Of a DNA stretch of 64,000 nt, positions 46,194-54,687 are shown in pieces. Positions within the stretch are counted from its first letter, which is position 1. The number at the start of each line of letters is the position of its first letter. The notes under the pieces are model-generated. The model did not search any database. It was not told the DNA's origin and saw only the letters and a list, made by a program, of their open reading frames with translations. This DNA is from Algihabitans sp965233705 (GTDB lineage Bacteria > Pseudomonadota > Alphaproteobacteria > Kiloniellales > DSM-21159): the NCBI GenBank assembly GCA_965233705.1, contig CBDDTF010000003.1, positions 310,001 to 374,000 of the forward strand, written 5' to 3'. Made by a program: the position numbers and the translations under genes.

Positions 46194-46961
46194 TTAGCCC
46201 TCCTGGGTTTCGCCCGCCGACCCGGACGGCGCGGCGGGAGCGTCAGCCGGCGCCGGGCTCGCGCCCAGCGCACGGTCGAGGATGTCGTCGAGGTCACGGA
46301 GCAGCGTGGCGGTGTCGCGCTCGGCGCCGCCATCGGCCCACTCCACGCGCAGGTCGCCGGCGGTCAGCTCGGGTTCGCTGAGCAGCACCACCTTGCCCTC
46401 GAAGCCGCTGCGCCGGGTCAGGTCGCCCAGCCGGCCGTCCAGCGTGTCGTAGAGGTCGTCGGCCACCCGCACCACGACCCGCGGTTCTTCGCCCAGGCGG
46501 GTCAGGCAGTCGGCCAGCAGCGCCTCGACCTCCTCCAGGCCGTGGCGCGCGGTCACCACAGGGCAGAGCTTGCCGAGGGCGGCACGCAGCACGGTCAGCG
46601 CCAGTTCGCGCGCCTCGTCGGCGGTCTGGGCGCGCTGGTCGAGCAGGGCCTGCAGGCGCTGTCCGACAAGAGTGAGCGCTTCGGCGGCCAGGTGGACCCC
46701 GGCCTGCTCGGCCTCGCTCTGTCCGGCGGCGCGGCCCTCCTCGAAGGCGGCCTGGCGGGCGGCCGCCTCCCCCTCGGCGCGGCCGGCCGCGAAGCCTTCG
46801 CTGCGCGCCTGCTCCAGGTCCTCGGCACTGAAGCCCGGGTCCGCCTCGCGCGCCTGGCTCGGGGCGGCCGGCGCGGCGCCGGCACCACGCTCGGGTGTCT
46901 CCGCCGCCGGCTCGCCGGCGTCGAAGTTGGTGTCGAAGAGGAATTTGCGCACCGCCGTCAT
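46194..46961 (-). CDS. fliH: Flagellar assembly protein FliH
   Basis: A 255-residue FliH-like regulator of the export ATPase FliI. The N-terminal part is Ala/Pro/Glu-rich; a helical central region with repeated small residues (AEGEAAARQAAFEEGRAAGQSEAEQAG) precedes a C-terminal globular domain. Sequence conservation in FliH is low, so the assignment rests on this pattern and on its position between fliG and fliN. fliI is not in this cluster. Confidence 0.82.
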   Translation of the reverse strand: MTAVRKFLFDTNFDAGEPAAETPERGAGAAPAAPSQAREADPGFSAEDLEQARSEGFAAGRAEGEAAARQAAFEEGRAAGQSEAEQAGVHLAAEALTLVGQRLQALLDQRAQTADEARELALTVLRAALGKLCPVVTARHGLEEVEALLADCLTRLGEEPRVVVRVADDLYDTLDGRLGDLTRRSGFEGKVVLLSEPELTAGDLRVEWADGGAERDTATLLRDLDDILDRALGASPAPADAPAAPSGSAGETQEG

Positions 46962-46988
46962 GGTCGCTGTCCCGTCCCGCGCGCCCGC

Positions 46989-48026
46989 CTAGTAGACCAG
47001 CTCGTCGTCGCCCTTGCTGTCGGCGATCACGATGTCGCCGCGTGCGGCCATGTCCTTGGCGAGCTGCACCATGTAGAGCTGCGCCTCGTCGACGTCGCGC
47101 AGGCGCACCGGCCCCATCGCCTGCATGTCCTCCTTCATGATCTTCGCGGCGCGCTCGGACATGTTCGAGAAGAAGAGGTCGCGCAGACTCTCCGAGGCGC
47201 CCTTCAGGGCGCGCGCCAGCTTGTCCTTGTCGGCCTCGCGCAGCATGGTCTGGATGCCGCCGCCGTCGAGCTTGCCGAGATCCTCGAAGGTGAACATCAG
47301 CGCGCGGATGCGCTCGGCCGCGTCGCGGTTGCGCTCCTCCAGCGCCCCCAGGAAGCGCGACTCGGTGTTGCGGTCCAGGCAGTTGAAGATCTCGGCCATG
47401 AGCTCGTGGCTGTCGCGCCGGTTGGTGCGCGCCAGGTTGCTCATGAACTCGTTGCGCAGCGTCCGCTCGACGTCCTCCAGCACCTCGCGCTGGACCGCTT
47501 CCATGCGCAGCATGCGCATCACCACCTCGAGCGCGAAGGGCTCGGGCAGCAGCGCCAGCACGCGCGCGGCATGCTCCGCCTTGATCTTGGAGAGCACCAC
47601 CGCGACGGTCTGCGGGTACTCGTTCTTCAGGTAGTTCGCCAGGACGTTCTCGTGAACGTTGCCCAGCTTGTCCCACATGGTGCGACCCGCGGGGCCGCGG
47701 ATCTCCTCCATGATGTTGTCGACCCGATCCTTGTCGAGCACCTTGAGCAGCAGGCGTTCGGTCGAGTCGAAGTTGCCGATCAGCGAGCCGGTCGAGGAAA
47801 TCTGGTCGGCGAACTCGACGAACAGCCGCTCGACCACCGGCGCGGCGACCGTGCCCAGGCTCGCCATGATGCCGGAGATCTCCTTGATCTCCTCGTCGTC
47901 GAGCATGGTGAACAGGCGCGCGGCGTTCTCCTCGCCGATGGCCATCATCAGCAAGGCGGCCTTCTCGGGCCCGGTCAGGGTGCGGAAGTCGTCGCGGACG
48001 CGCAGGGCGGTACCGGCGGCAGCCAT
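46989..48026 (-). CDS. fliG: Flagellar motor switch protein FliG
   Basis: A 345-residue rotor protein that generates torque with MotA. The N-terminal FliF-binding domain starts with LTGPEKAALLMMAIGEENA; the middle domain has NEYPQTVAVVLSK in place of the EHPQ motif; and the C-terminal torque domain carries the charged face (DLGKLDGGGIQTMLREAD). It lies 6 bases after fliF. Confidence 0.96.
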   Translation of the reverse strand: MAAAGTALRVRDDFRTLTGPEKAALLMMAIGEENAARLFTMLDDEEIKEISGIMASLGTVAAPVVERLFVEFADQISSTGSLIGNFDSTERLLLKVLDKDRVDNIMEEIRGPAGRTMWDKLGNVHENVLANYLKNEYPQTVAVVLSKIKAEHAARVLALLPEPFALEVVMRMLRMEAVQREVLEDVERTLRNEFMSNLARTNRRDSHELMAEIFNCLDRNTESRFLGALEERNRDAAERIRALMFTFEDLGKLDGGGIQTMLREADKDKLARALKGASESLRDLFFSNMSERAAKIMKEDMQAMGPVRLRDVDEAQLYMVQLAKDMAARGDIVIADSKGDDELVY

Positions 48027-48032
48027 GATGAA

Positions 48033-49814
48033 TCAGGTCTCCTGGTAGAGCCAGTTGCGCAGGATCGCGACGGCCTCTTCGGGATGCTTCTCGACGATCT
48101 CGCCGATCTTGCGGACCGAGGAGGCGCGCACCCGTCCGTCGACGCGGTTGATGTCGATGAGCTGTTCGAGGTCGTGGCTCTCCTCGTCCAGCTCGGGCTG
48201 CGACACGCCGGTCTGCTGGGCCACGGCCACGCCACTGCCGCTGCCGCCGCCACCGCCGCCGCCCAGAATCGAGCGGTTCTGTCCGCCTGCCGTCGCCGGC
48301 AGGCCGCCGCCGGCCCCAACGCCGGCCCCGGCGCCGGCGGGCACCGGCAGATTGCCGCCCTGGCCGCCCAGCTCGCCCGCCAGAATGCCGCCGGCGTCGC
48401 CGGCCACGGCCGGCCCGCGCTCGAGCAGGCGGCCGACCAGCGGCTTGACGACCAGCAGCAGCACCAGCACGGCGACCACGCCCAGGACGATCAGCTCGGC
48501 GATGCGCAGCAGATCCTGCTGATTGATGCCGAGGAAGCTGTCGACGCCGGTGCCGCCCACGCCGGCGGGCACCATGTCGGCGAAGGGCAGGTTGGCGATC
48601 TCCACGCTGTCGCCGCGCTCGGCGTCGTAGCCGACGGCGGAGCGGGCGAGCGCGGCGAGCTGGTCGAGCTCCTCCTGGGAGCGCGGCTCGAAGGTGATCT
48701 CGCCTTCGGGCCCCTCGACCCTCTCGCCGTTGACCAGAATGGCGACCGACAGGCGGCGGATCTGCCCGGTCTCGCGCACGTGGGTCTTCACCACGCGGCT
48801 GATCTCGTAGTTGACCGTCTCCTCGGTGCGCTGGCTCAGGCTGTTCGAGCCGGCCGCGGCGGCCGGGTCCTGCAGGCCCGGGTCGGGCAGGTTGTTGCCG
48901 ACGGTGACCGCGGCGTCACCGCCCTCGCTGTCCTGGGAGGACTCCTCGATGACCTGGGTGGAGCGGACCACCTGGCTGTCGGGGTCGTAGATCTCGCTGT
49001 TCTCGGTGATGCGGTCGAAGTCCAGCTCGACCGACACCTCGGCGCGCACGTTGCCCGGCCCGACGGAGCGCTCGAGCAGCGACTCGACCGCGTTGGCCAG
49101 GCGGTTCTCCATGTTGACGCGCATCTCTTCGGCGGTCGTGGCGAGCTGCTCCGCGCCCTCGCCGTCGCTGCGGCGCGCCAGCAGGTTGCCTTCGTCGTCG
49201 ACGATGGACACGGCGCCGGGCGCCATCTCGGGCACCGCCGAGGAGACGAGCTGCTGGATGGCGCGGATCTGCTGCGCCGAGAGGCCGCGGTTGCCGACCA
49301 GGCTGACGACGATCGAGGCCGAGGGGTCGCGCCGCTCGCGGCTGAACAGCTCGCGCTCGGGCAGGACGAGGTGGACCCGCGCCGAGCGCACGCTGGAGAT
49401 CGAGGAGACCGAGCGGGCCAGCTCGCCCTCCATGGCGCGCTTGTGCCGCAGATTCTGCTCGAAACTGGTGCTGCCGAAGCCGTCGGCGCCGTCGAACAGC
49501 TCGTAGCCCATGGAGCCGCCGGTCGTCAGGCCCTGCTCGGCCATGGTCAGGCGCAGGCGCGCGACCTGGTCCTCGGGCACCAGCACGCGGCTGCCGTCGC
49601 GCGACAGCTCGTAGGGCACGCCCATGGACTCCAGGGTGTTGACGATCTGGGCGCTGTCGGCCTGCTCCAGCTCGCCGTAAAGCAGCGCCATCTCCGACTG
49701 CGAGAGGCGGCCGGTGAAGTAGATGAAGAAGGCCAGGATCGCGGCCCCGACTCCGGCCATCAGGGCGAGGCGGGCAGGGCCGAGGCTGCGCAACGTTTCG
49801 AAGAAGGCGTTCAC
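48033..49814 (-). CDS. fliF: Flagellar MS-ring protein FliF
   Basis: A 593-residue protein that forms the basal membrane ring. Membrane helices lie near 14-34 and about 430-450. The periplasmic ring-building motifs include GELEQADSAQIVNTLES and SVRSARVHLVLPERELF. The C-terminal tail (DLEQLIDINRVDGRVRASSVRKIGEIVEKHPEE) binds FliG. Gly-rich low complexity separates helix two from the tail. It is the first gene of the leftward operon ending at flhG. Confidence 0.96.
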   Translation of the reverse strand: MNAFFETLRSLGPARLALMAGVGAAILAFFIYFTGRLSQSEMALLYGELEQADSAQIVNTLESMGVPYELSRDGSRVLVPEDQVARLRLTMAEQGLTTGGSMGYELFDGADGFGSTSFEQNLRHKRAMEGELARSVSSISSVRSARVHLVLPERELFSRERRDPSASIVVSLVGNRGLSAQQIRAIQQLVSSAVPEMAPGAVSIVDDEGNLLARRSDGEGAEQLATTAEEMRVNMENRLANAVESLLERSVGPGNVRAEVSVELDFDRITENSEIYDPDSQVVRSTQVIEESSQDSEGGDAAVTVGNNLPDPGLQDPAAAAGSNSLSQRTEETVNYEISRVVKTHVRETGQIRRLSVAILVNGERVEGPEGEITFEPRSQEELDQLAALARSAVGYDAERGDSVEIANLPFADMVPAGVGGTGVDSFLGINQQDLLRIAELIVLGVVAVLVLLLVVKPLVGRLLERGPAVAGDAGGILAGELGGQGGNLPVPAGAGAGVGAGGGLPATAGGQNRSILGGGGGGGSGSGVAVAQQTGVSQPELDEESHDLEQLIDINRVDGRVRASSVRKIGEIVEKHPEEAVAILRNWLYQET

Positions 49815-49928
49815 GGGCGTTACCGTCCTGGTCGCTCAAGGTCGGACCCGGCCGGGCGAACCCTCTTGCCCGCGAAGCAGGTGTGCCTCGCGTCCCAGCC
49901 GATGGAGGCACGCTAGGGCTCGGCTGGT

Positions 49929-49992
49929 TTAAGCGTCGTTAATGCGGGGGAAAAACTTGCCTATCTGGCCCCGGTGCTGGGCAGAAATTGCC
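49929..49992 (-). promoter_or_regulatory. fliF upstream control region with CtrA-like and FlbD-like motifs
   Basis: TTAA-N6-TTAA (49929-49942) resembles a CtrA box but has spacing 6 rather than 7. GGCAG-AAA-TTGCC (49980-49992) differs by one base from the palindrome at both flagellin promoters, and GGCAAGTTTTT (near 49951-49962) is a half match. In Caulobacter CtrA activates and FlbD represses fliF, so the arrangement is plausible here. Confidence 0.5.
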
Positions 49993-50079
49993 GCCCCGGT
50001 CGGCGGAGGGCGGGAGGCCTGGCGGCGGCCTGCCCGCACCTCCTCTTGTCCGCGCCGCCGAGGGCCCGCGGCTCCGACG

Positions 50080-50409
50080 CTACTCGGCGGCCTGGAAGCC
50101 GAGCGTGCCGTCGTCACTCTCGGCGTTTCCCTCCGGACGGCGGTAATCCTGCAGCCGGGTGGTGCGCAGACCGCGCACGCCGTGGCGGTCGATCAGGCGC
50201 TGCCAGGAGAGAAACTCCTCCATCGACAGCTTGTAGCGCTCGCAGGCCTCTTCCAGGCTGAGCAGGCCGGCGCGCACACCGGCGACCACCTCGGCCTTGC
50301 GGCGGATCACCCAGCGCTTCGTGTTCGGCGGCGGAAGGTCGTCAAGCGTCATCGGCTGCCCGTTGGGCCCGATGGCGACAGCCGGCCTACCTGGACGGTC
50401 GTTCGACAT
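50080..50409 (-). CDS. sciP: SciP-type CtrA inhibitor (DUF1153)
   Basis: A 109-residue DUF1153 protein. The helical core NTKRWVIRRKAEVVAGVRAG followed by LLSLEEACERYKLSMEEFLSWQ is that of SciP. In Caulobacter SciP binds CtrA or its promoters and blocks transcription of CtrA targets in G1. Here it sits directly upstream of the fliF operon, with TTAA-rich DNA in front. It ends 265 bases before fliF. Confidence 0.88.
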   Translation of the reverse strand: MSNDRPGRPAVAIGPNGQPMTLDDLPPPNTKRWVIRRKAEVVAGVRAGLLSLEEACERYKLSMEEFLSWQRLIDRHGVRGLRTTRLQDYRRPEGNAESDDGTLGFQAAE

Positions 50410-50472
50410 TGTACGGCAATCCTCGTCTTCGCAACGTCCTTTGCGATGGCCACCAACGCTAGGCCCCGCGCT

Positions 50473-50487
50473 TTAAAAAAGACCTAA
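50473..50487 (-). promoter_or_regulatory. CtrA-like site upstream of sciP
   Basis: TTAA-N7-CTAA lies about 65 bases before the sciP ATG in a short AT-rich tract, with a further TTAA at 50497-50500. It matches the TTAA-N7-TTAA CtrA consensus except for one base. Such sequences are rare in this GC-rich DNA. Confidence 0.5.
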
Positions 50488-50539
50488 ATCCAATAGTTAA
50501 GCCAAATCCCACCGAACCACCCAGGGGCGAGACGCACAA

Positions 50540-50657
50540 CCGGCCCGATCGGGGAGCGTCACGCGTCCGCGATCGGGCCGGCGGGGACCCCGGGCCAGGC
50601 CCGGAAGGCGGCGGCGGCAAGCCTGGAGGCAGCGCCCGCCCCGCCCGTCGGGCGGGG
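50540..50657. terminator. Two strong hairpins between flgE and sciP
   Basis: CCGGCCCGATCG and CGATCGGGCCGG (50540-50551, 50570-50581) form a perfect 12-bp stem. CCCCGCCCG-T-CGGGCGGGG (50639-50657) forms a 9-bp stem about 20 bases after the flgE stop. Neither has a T run. They probably bring the leftward flgE transcript to an end before sciP. Confidence 0.6.
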
Positions 50658-50677
50658 GCGAGGCTGCGCGCGCCAGG

Positions 50678-51952
50678 CTAGCGGCGGATTCGGATCAGCT
50701 CCTCCAGCATCTCGTCGGCTGTGGTGATGATTTTCGCGCTCGCCGAGTAGGCGCGCTGGGTGATGATCATGTCGGTGAACTCCTCGGCCAGGTCGACCGT
50801 GGACGACTCCAGGGCGCTGGGCGCGACCTTGCCGGAGCCGCCGCTGTTGGCCTCGGACAGCACGTAGTCGCCGGAGCGGTCGGTCTGGATGAAGGCGTTG
50901 CCGTCGCGCGCCTCCAGGCCGTTGGGGTTGGAGAACATGGCGATCGGAAGCTGATAGATCGGGCGGCGCTCGCCGTTGTCGAACAGCGCGGTCACGACGC
51001 CGGCCTCGTCGATCGCCACGCCGGTGTACTGGCCGAAGCGCACCCCGTCCTGATCGAGCACCGAGATGGTGTAGTCCTCGCCGAACTGGGTGATGCCGTC
51101 GGTCTCGCCAATGGTGCCGGCGTCGATGCCGATCGTCTGGTTCGACGCGCCGGAGGCGAAGCCGCTGATCGAGATGTCCGGCAGCGTCATGGCCGAGGGC
51201 GCGCCGTCGACGAAGGTCATCGACCCGCTGTAGCTGGTCAGCGCTGCCATGCCGGCGGCGTCCAGGCTGTCGGTGGTGGTGCCGGCGCGCGTCATGCCGG
51301 TAATCGAGACGTCCCAGGCGTTGGCGGCGCCCTTCTGGAACTCCAGGGTCAGGTCGTGGGCGTTGCCCAGCGAATCGTAGATCTGGATCGTCACGTCGTG
51401 GGTGTCGCCCACTGCGGCGGTCGAGGGCAGGTTGATCCGCAGGTTCATGTTCTGGGTCGGCGTGGCCGCGCCGGAGAGGTTGGCGACGTTGACCGTCTCC
51501 ACGCTGGTCAGCACCGAGGTGTTGCCGATCGGGTCGCCGGCGGCGTCGAGCGGCCAGCCCTGCAGGTAGTAGCCGGCGGCGTTGACCAGATTGCCCTGGG
51601 CATCGGCGCGGAAGTTGCCGGCGCGGGTGTACATGAACTGGTTGCCGGCGGCCGGATCGGCGGCCTGGTTGACCACGAAGAAGCCCTTGCCGGCGATCGC
51701 CATGTCGGTCGCCGAGGAGGAGGCCTGCAGCAGGCCCTGGCGGTCGATCTGCGCCATGGGCATGGAGCGCACGCCGCCCGGTGTGTAGGTCGTGCGGCTG
51801 GCCGACTCCGTCACCAGCGTCTTGAAGGCGGCCGAGGTGTTCTTGTAGCCGATGGTGTTCACGTTGGAGATGTTGTCGGAGATCATGCCCAGCGCGTTGG
51901 ACTGGGCTGCCAGGCCCGAGACGCCGGAATACATAGCGCCGTAGATGCTCAT
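50678..51952 (-). CDS. flgE: Flagellar hook protein FlgE
   Basis: A 424-residue hook subunit. The N-terminal rod-like motif MYSGVSGLAAQSNALGMISDNISNVNTIGYK and the C-terminal AEEFTDMIITQRAYSASAKIITTADEMLEELI are diagnostic. The variable middle forms the hook surface. It lies 31 bases after flgD. Confidence 0.96.
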   Translation of the reverse strand: MSIYGAMYSGVSGLAAQSNALGMISDNISNVNTIGYKNTSAAFKTLVTESASRTTYTPGGVRSMPMAQIDRQGLLQASSSATDMAIAGKGFFVVNQAADPAAGNQFMYTRAGNFRADAQGNLVNAAGYYLQGWPLDAAGDPIGNTSVLTSVETVNVANLSGAATPTQNMNLRINLPSTAAVGDTHDVTIQIYDSLGNAHDLTLEFQKGAANAWDVSITGMTRAGTTTDSLDAAGMAALTSYSGSMTFVDGAPSAMTLPDISISGFASGASNQTIGIDAGTIGETDGITQFGEDYTISVLDQDGVRFGQYTGVAIDEAGVVTALFDNGERRPIYQLPIAMFSNPNGLEARDGNAFIQTDRSGDYVLSEANSGGSGKVAPSALESSTVDLAEEFTDMIITQRAYSASAKIITTADEMLEELIRIRR

Positions 51953-51983
51953 CTCTCAGGGCTCCTTGCGATATCCTGCTGGA

Positions 51984-52688
51984 TCAGGTGGCGGTGTTGG
52001 AGGAGCCCTGGGCGGGCTCGCGAATGGAAATGATGTCCTCGAGCGGCACCTCGGCCCCGCCCAGGTCGAGGTAGGTGGTGCCGTCGAGGCTGCGCACGGA
52101 CTGGACGCGGCCTTCCGTGCGTCCGGCGGTGCCGACCTCCTCGCCGGCCGCGTCGACCGCCGAGACGATCACCTGGTAGGTGCCGGCCGCCACGGCGTTG
52201 CCGTTCTCGTCGCGCCCGTCCCAGTCCAGCTCGTGCGCGCCGCCGCCAACGGCGCCGCGCAGCTCGCGGACCACCACACCGTCCTTGTCGACGATCTTGA
52301 TCTTGGTCTCCGCCGCGTCGCGCGCCAGGGCATAGGTCATGTTGGCGCCGTCGTTCAGGCCGTCTTCGCCGATCGTGACGAACTCGCCGAAGACCTCGAC
52401 GTCCTTGCCGATGAACCCGACGGCCTGGGCGGTGCTGTTGAACCTGTTCTGGGTGAGCAGCTCGTCGAGCTTCTTGGTCTGCGCGATCGACTGCTCGACG
52501 TTGGTGAACTGCACGAGCTGCTCGGTGAACTTGGTCGAGTCCATCGGCGACAGCGGGTCCTGGTGCTGGAGCTGGGTGGTCAGCAGGGTCAGGAAGTTGT
52601 CGAAGGTCTCGTCCAGCTTCTTCTGGCTGGCCGCGGCATTGCCGCCGCCGGTGCCGGGAACGCCGAGGGCGCCGTTGACTTCGGTCAT
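51984..52688 (-). CDS. flgD: Flagellar hook capping protein FlgD
   Basis: A 234-residue scaffold for hook assembly. The conserved N-terminal part FLTLLTTQLQHQDPLSPMDSTKF is followed by the Tudor-like and FnIII-like domains (HELDWDGRDENGNAVAAGTY). It lies 9 bases after fliK. Confidence 0.95.
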   Translation of the reverse strand: MTEVNGALGVPGTGGGNAAASQKKLDETFDNFLTLLTTQLQHQDPLSPMDSTKFTEQLVQFTNVEQSIAQTKKLDELLTQNRFNSTAQAVGFIGKDVEVFGEFVTIGEDGLNDGANMTYALARDAAETKIKIVDKDGVVVRELRGAVGGGAHELDWDGRDENGNAVAAGTYQVIVSAVDAAGEEVGTAGRTEGRVQSVRSLDGTTYLDLGGAEVPLEDIISIREPAQGSSNTAT

Positions 52689-52697
52689 GCTGGTCTC

Positions 52698-54143
52698 CTA
52701 GATCCGCAGGTCGACGCGGCCGTCGCCGGCGGTGGCCCCGCTCTCGGGCGCGGGCGGTGCGGTCCCGGCGGCGGGCTCGCTCGCGGGCGTGGCGTCGCCG
52801 CCGAAGCCGCCGCCGCCGCCCTCGCCGAAGTCCTGGCTGGCGAAGCTGCCGCCCTGGCCGCCGCTGTCCATCTCGAAGCTCAGACTGGTCTGGCCGGGTT
52901 TGAAACCGGCGTCCTGCAGCGCGCGCTCCAGGCTGCGCGCGTCGCGCTGCAGCAGGTCGAAGGTCTCGGGGCGCTCGACCGAGACCACCGCCCGGACGCC
53001 GCCGTCGGACTGGAACTCCAGCTTGACGTCGACGCGCCCGAGTTCGGCCGGGTTGAGCTTGATTTGGATGCGATCCTGGCCGGCCGCGGCGGCCTTCTGG
53101 ATGCGCACCGCGACCTGGTCGACGGCCGGCTGCGCGGCGCGCCCGCTGGTCGCGGCGGGCTTGGGCGCGGCGGCGGACTCGCCGCGGCCGGCCTGGCCGC
53201 TGCCGGTTGCGCCGCTCATGCCCTCGCCGCCGGGCAGGGACGCGGTCTGCGCCGCTCCGGCCGCGCCGCTCGCCGCCTGGCTCACGCCGCCGACGGCCAG
53301 CGCGGCGCTCCGGCCGCCGTTCTGCGCGCGCTCGCTCGCCTGGGCGGCGAGCTGGGCGGCCTGGGCCGGACCCGCCTGTCCAGGCAGGTCGCTCTGGCCG
53401 CCGGCGCGCTGCGCCGCGCTCTGGGCTGGGCCGGCCAGTGCCTGCCCGCTCTGCGCCTTGGCCGTCTGCTTCGCCTCGGCCATGGCTTCGAGGCCGGCGA
53501 GGGTGGTGTTGCCCTGATTGGGCGCCGTCCCGTCGCGACCCTGGGCGACGGCCCGGGCCTGCAGACCCTGTGCCGGCGACGTCGCGGCCGACTGGGCCTG
53601 CCCGTGGGCGGCGGCCTGGTCCTGCGCGGCGAGCGCGACCTGCGACGTGCCGCTGGCCAGGGCCGCCCGCGGCCGGGACTCGACGGCCGCCGGCTCGATC
53701 GCCGCCTTGAGGGTGCCGGGCTGGCGGGCGGCGGCGTCGCCGGGCGCGGGGTCGCGCGGCGCGGTCGCCTCGCCCGGGACCGGGCCGCCACTCGTGGCCG
53801 CCTGGGCGGCACGCGCGTCCTGACCGCCGCTTGCGGTCGGCTGAAGCTGGCCCTGGCCGGGAAGCGCCGCCGCCTGTGGGTCGGCGGTCTCCTCGGCGCG
53901 CGTGTCGCTCCGCGCCGGGCGGCCCTGATCCTCGCCCGGTTCGCCGCGGTCCTTCGCGCGCGGCCGCAGCTCCTCGCTGCTTTGCGTGGCTTCGCTGCCG
54001 TTGCTCAGCAGCAGCGAGAGAAAGTCGCCGCCGGCGGCGCCGACGGCCAGCAGGCGCGCCGAGGTCGTGGCGGCGGCGGCGCCCGGCGTCGCGGCGGCGT
54101 CCGGGGCGCGGCCCGGCTGAGAGGTGACGGCCAAGGTCTGCAT
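52698..54143 (-). CDS. fliK: Flagellar hook-length control protein FliK
   Basis: A 481-residue protein. The N-terminal two thirds are low-complexity (Ala, Gln, Gly, Pro), as expected for the molecular ruler. The C-terminal domain starting near 340 (RIQIKLNPAELGRVDVKLEF, then VERPETFDLLQRDARSLERAL) is the substrate-switching Flg_hook domain. The ATG at 54143 is one codon after a GTG that is also possible; no strong ribosome binding site precedes either. Position before flgD-flgE supports the call. Confidence 0.88.
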   Translation of the reverse strand: MQTLAVTSQPGRAPDAAATPGAAAATTSARLLAVGAAGGDFLSLLLSNGSEATQSSEELRPRAKDRGEPGEDQGRPARSDTRAEETADPQAAALPGQGQLQPTASGGQDARAAQAATSGGPVPGEATAPRDPAPGDAAARQPGTLKAAIEPAAVESRPRAALASGTSQVALAAQDQAAAHGQAQSAATSPAQGLQARAVAQGRDGTAPNQGNTTLAGLEAMAEAKQTAKAQSGQALAGPAQSAAQRAGGQSDLPGQAGPAQAAQLAAQASERAQNGGRSAALAVGGVSQAASGAAGAAQTASLPGGEGMSGATGSGQAGRGESAAAPKPAATSGRAAQPAVDQVAVRIQKAAAAGQDRIQIKLNPAELGRVDVKLEFQSDGGVRAVVSVERPETFDLLQRDARSLERALQDAGFKPGQTSLSFEMDSGGQGGSFASQDFGEGGGGGFGGDATPASEPAAGTAPPAPESGATAGDGRVDLRI

Positions 54144-54192
54144 CACGTCCAGGGTCCGATCGGTTGGTCAGCGCAAGGGGGGCAGGCGCGGC

Positions 54193-54600
54193 TCAGGAGG
54201 CGGCGTAGTCCAGCTCGTGGGGCTCCACCGCGACGGCGTCGCCGTCGAGCTGCAGCCAGGACTCGCGCAAGGGGGCCAGCAGTCCGATCGCCTCGTCGGC
54301 GATGGCCGGATCGTTCTCGAAGTTGATCCGGTGCAGACGCTGCAGGACGAAGCCGTAGATCCGGCCGAGGTTCTCCGCCACCTCGCCGCCGCGCGCGATG
54401 TCGAGGCAGAGGTAGAGGGAGCCGACCAGTTCGTGGGCCATGGACACGGCGTTGCAGCGGGCCTCGATGTCGCCGCGGGCGATCGCCGCCTTGGCGTCTT
54501 CGAGCATGGTGATCGCTTCCTCGTAGATGGTCGCGACCATGCGGTTGGGGCTCATCTTCAGCAGATCGTCGGTGCGGATCCGCGTGGCGAAGCGGGCCAT
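54193..54600 (-). CDS. fliS: Flagellin export chaperone FliS, copy 1
   Basis: A 135-residue FliS-like helical protein that would keep flagellin unfolded before export. The helix pattern (MSPNRMVATIYEEAITMLEDAKAA, then HELVGSLYLCLDIARGGEVAENLGRIYGFVLQRL) fits the family. It lies 87 bases after the first flagellin gene, so it probably serves that flagellin. A second FliS is encoded at 56.4 kb. Confidence 0.8.
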   Translation of the reverse strand: MARFATRIRTDDLLKMSPNRMVATIYEEAITMLEDAKAAIARGDIEARCNAVSMAHELVGSLYLCLDIARGGEVAENLGRIYGFVLQRLHRINFENDPAIADEAIGLLAPLRESWLQLDGDAVAVEPHELDYAAS

Positions 54601-54687
54601 GGGTCATCTCCTGCGGTTGGCGTCCGGCGCCGGGGCGGGGGAACGGTCCCGCCGCCCGGCCGGGCGCGGCGATGCGGCGTCCGGTCG

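Noticed and set aside
45555..49916. A 1453-codon open frame antisense to fliF-fliG-fliH-fliN
   Set aside because: It spans four well-identified flagellar genes on the other strand and shows only low-complexity His/Leu/Gly-rich translation typical of GC-rich shadows.
54150..54175. Sigma-54 promoter before fliK
   Set aside because: GCAAGGGGGGCAGG keeps only the -12 element; the -24 element does not match.
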